Translations under genes and position numbers: made by a program
The notes under the pieces: generated by a model
What the model was told of the DNA's origin: nothing
Seen by the model: only the letters and a program-made list of their open reading frames with translations
Databases searched by the model: none
Assembly (NCBI GenBank): GCA_031282385.1
Contig: JAITDV010000538.1
Coordinates: forward strand, 1 to 8,374
DNA length: 8,374 bases
Source: Planctomycetaceae bacterium
Lineage (GTDB): Bacteria > Planctomycetota > Planctomycetia > Pirellulales > Thermoguttaceae
Direction: 5' to 3'
Shown here: positions 7,552-8,374 of the stretch, piece by piece
How positions within the stretch are numbered: the stretch's first letter is position 1
Layout: each line of letters begins with the position of its first letter

Positions 7552-8261
7552 TCAAATTCGTGCCGCATCCGTTCGCCAAAATAAAATAAATAAAACGCAA
7601 ATCAGAATTCATTGACCTCCACAAACTAAATCAAGTTTGACAACAATTGAGTTCGTGCCGATCAGTTGGATTCAATCGAAAGTAGTTAAAAATACAACAA
7701 AATATCCTCCGAATTGACTCCAACCCGAAATTTAAATAATTCTAAATCGTTGTACTGGATTTTTCAGTAATATCCAAGTTTAAACTGTTCACACTTTAAT
7801 TTTCGTTCGTCATCGCTAATTAATTAATCTGAAAACAGACTTTATACACTCTTGAGTCCCGCAATTTATAGTACGAACAGCATAATGTGTGTACGTTAAT
7901 GAATGTCAATTAATCCCAACATACGTCTGTTGCTTATCGACTGGACAACCGGATTACAAACACGAATTATCAAATTACCCGCTTTTTGAGAAAAATCGCA
8001 ATCACTCCCTTTTTTAGCAAAATCGTTTTTTTGAGAACATGATTACTTTATTGATAAAATCCGCGCAACAAGAACCCAAAACATCACAAAAATACTTTAC
8101 ACTAAAAATAACTCCTCAATTGTTTGGGAAATAAGGTATCTAGTTGTCCCTGAAAAAGTCATTTGGTGCTTAAATTCTTGGCTTATCTGGTTGCAATTTA
8201 GAGTTATAATTTGCAATATAGTTATTGTTTTATCCGAGATTTTCCTTAAAACCTCGCAAAT
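7552..8261. other. Gene-free AT-rich region
   Basis: Apart from composite element copy B (7782-7880), I see no credible gene, RNA gene or terminator. The 60-codon frame opening at 7612 on the minus strand mostly overlaps the gene ending at 7192. The + strand downstream of copy B has only very short ORFs, for example ATGTGTGTACGTTAA near 7884. T-runs near 8010 and 8026 lack upstream stems. Confidence 0.5.
7782..7880 (+). repeat. Composite element copy B
   Basis: This 99-bp copy has the distal block TTCACACTTTAATTTTCG and the proximal block TACACTCTTGAGTCCCGCAA, then TATAGT (7867-7872) and ACGAACAG. A possible -35, TATACA (7843-7848), is 18 bases upstream of the TATAGT. The spacer hairpin seen in copies A and C is poor here. 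No gene follows on the + strand before the window end, so if this is a promoter its product is either a non-coding RNA or lies beyond the window. Confidence 0.7.
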
Positions 8262-8374
8262 ATTAGACCTTTTCTCTAACCTAAAAATACATCAACGCAA
8301 CAAAAAACCTACAACGAAAAACCGCCTTTAACTCCTCCGAGACCACCCCTAACCCCTCCGAAGGAGGGGAATAA
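8262..8374. repeat. Palindromic MITE/REP-like element, second copy cut by the window end
   Basis: This is a direct repeat of 6993-7105 over 113 bases with about four substitutions: one in the T-run after ATTAGACC, and three next to the perfect CCCCTCC-GAA-GGAGGGG hairpin. The left boundary is sharp; the preceding bases (CCTCGCAAAT) are unlike those before the first copy. The right half should lie beyond the window. Confidence 0.85.

Noticed and set aside
8191..8216. TTGCAA ... TTGCAA imperfect dyad
   Set aside because: Only six bases pair cleanly (TTGCAA is its own reverse complement) and the rest needs bulges. It is expected by chance in AT-rich DNA.
6993..8374. CRISPR-like or tandem array suggested by repeated segments
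   Set aside because: The repeats are two long copies more than a kilobase apart and four dispersed copies in both orientations. There is no regular spacing and no cas gene.

Overview
The window is AT-rich bacterial DNA. The best clue to its source is the gene at 6353-6823 (- strand). It joins an N-terminal zinc ribbon that begins MGIRFFCPNGHKL to a C-terminal GYF_2/DUF4339 domain, an arrangement I associate with Planctomycetota. The giant cadherin-like protein and the general lack of good Shine-Dalgarno sites fit that group. The assignment is an inference; there is no rRNA or other marker gene here.

Left half (2-4750, + strand): one reading frame, open from the left edge, encodes the last 1582 residues of a very large Asn/Asp-rich secreted or surface protein. 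It has about eleven complete cadherin-like/VCBS-like units of 107-134 residues, then a C-terminal domain with a cohesin-like pattern. A strong hairpin (4777-4816) separates it from a convergent minus-strand gene for a 260-residue, single-membrane-segment protein with a long low-complexity Ser/Pro/Asn/Gln/Thr tail (4925-5707).

Right half (5724-8374): gene-poor and repeat-rich. It holds the zinc ribbon-GYF_2 gene, an unrecognised 119-residue gene (7192-7551, - strand) and one doubtful 71-codon ORF (5833-6048). Two repeat families cover much of the rest. The first is a composite element of about 100 bp, present four times (5724-5823 +, 6228-6326 +, 6890-6988 -, 7782-7880 +). Each copy has a distal block near CACTTTAATTTT, a spacer that can form a hairpin in three copies, and a proximal block ending in a promoter-like TATAGT. 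The minus-strand copy lies where the promoter of the zinc ribbon-GYF_2 gene should be. The second family is a palindromic, MITE/REP-like element: a full copy of about 198 bp at 6993-7190, one base from the stop codon of the 119-residue gene, and a second copy entering at 8262 and cut by the window end.

No tRNA, rRNA, CRISPR array, transposase, integrase or defence gene was found. The genes do not form an evident pathway. The large protein and its convergent neighbour are probably extracytoplasmic, and the zinc ribbon-GYF_2 protein is probably a small adaptor. The strongest leads for something undescribed are the two repeat families.
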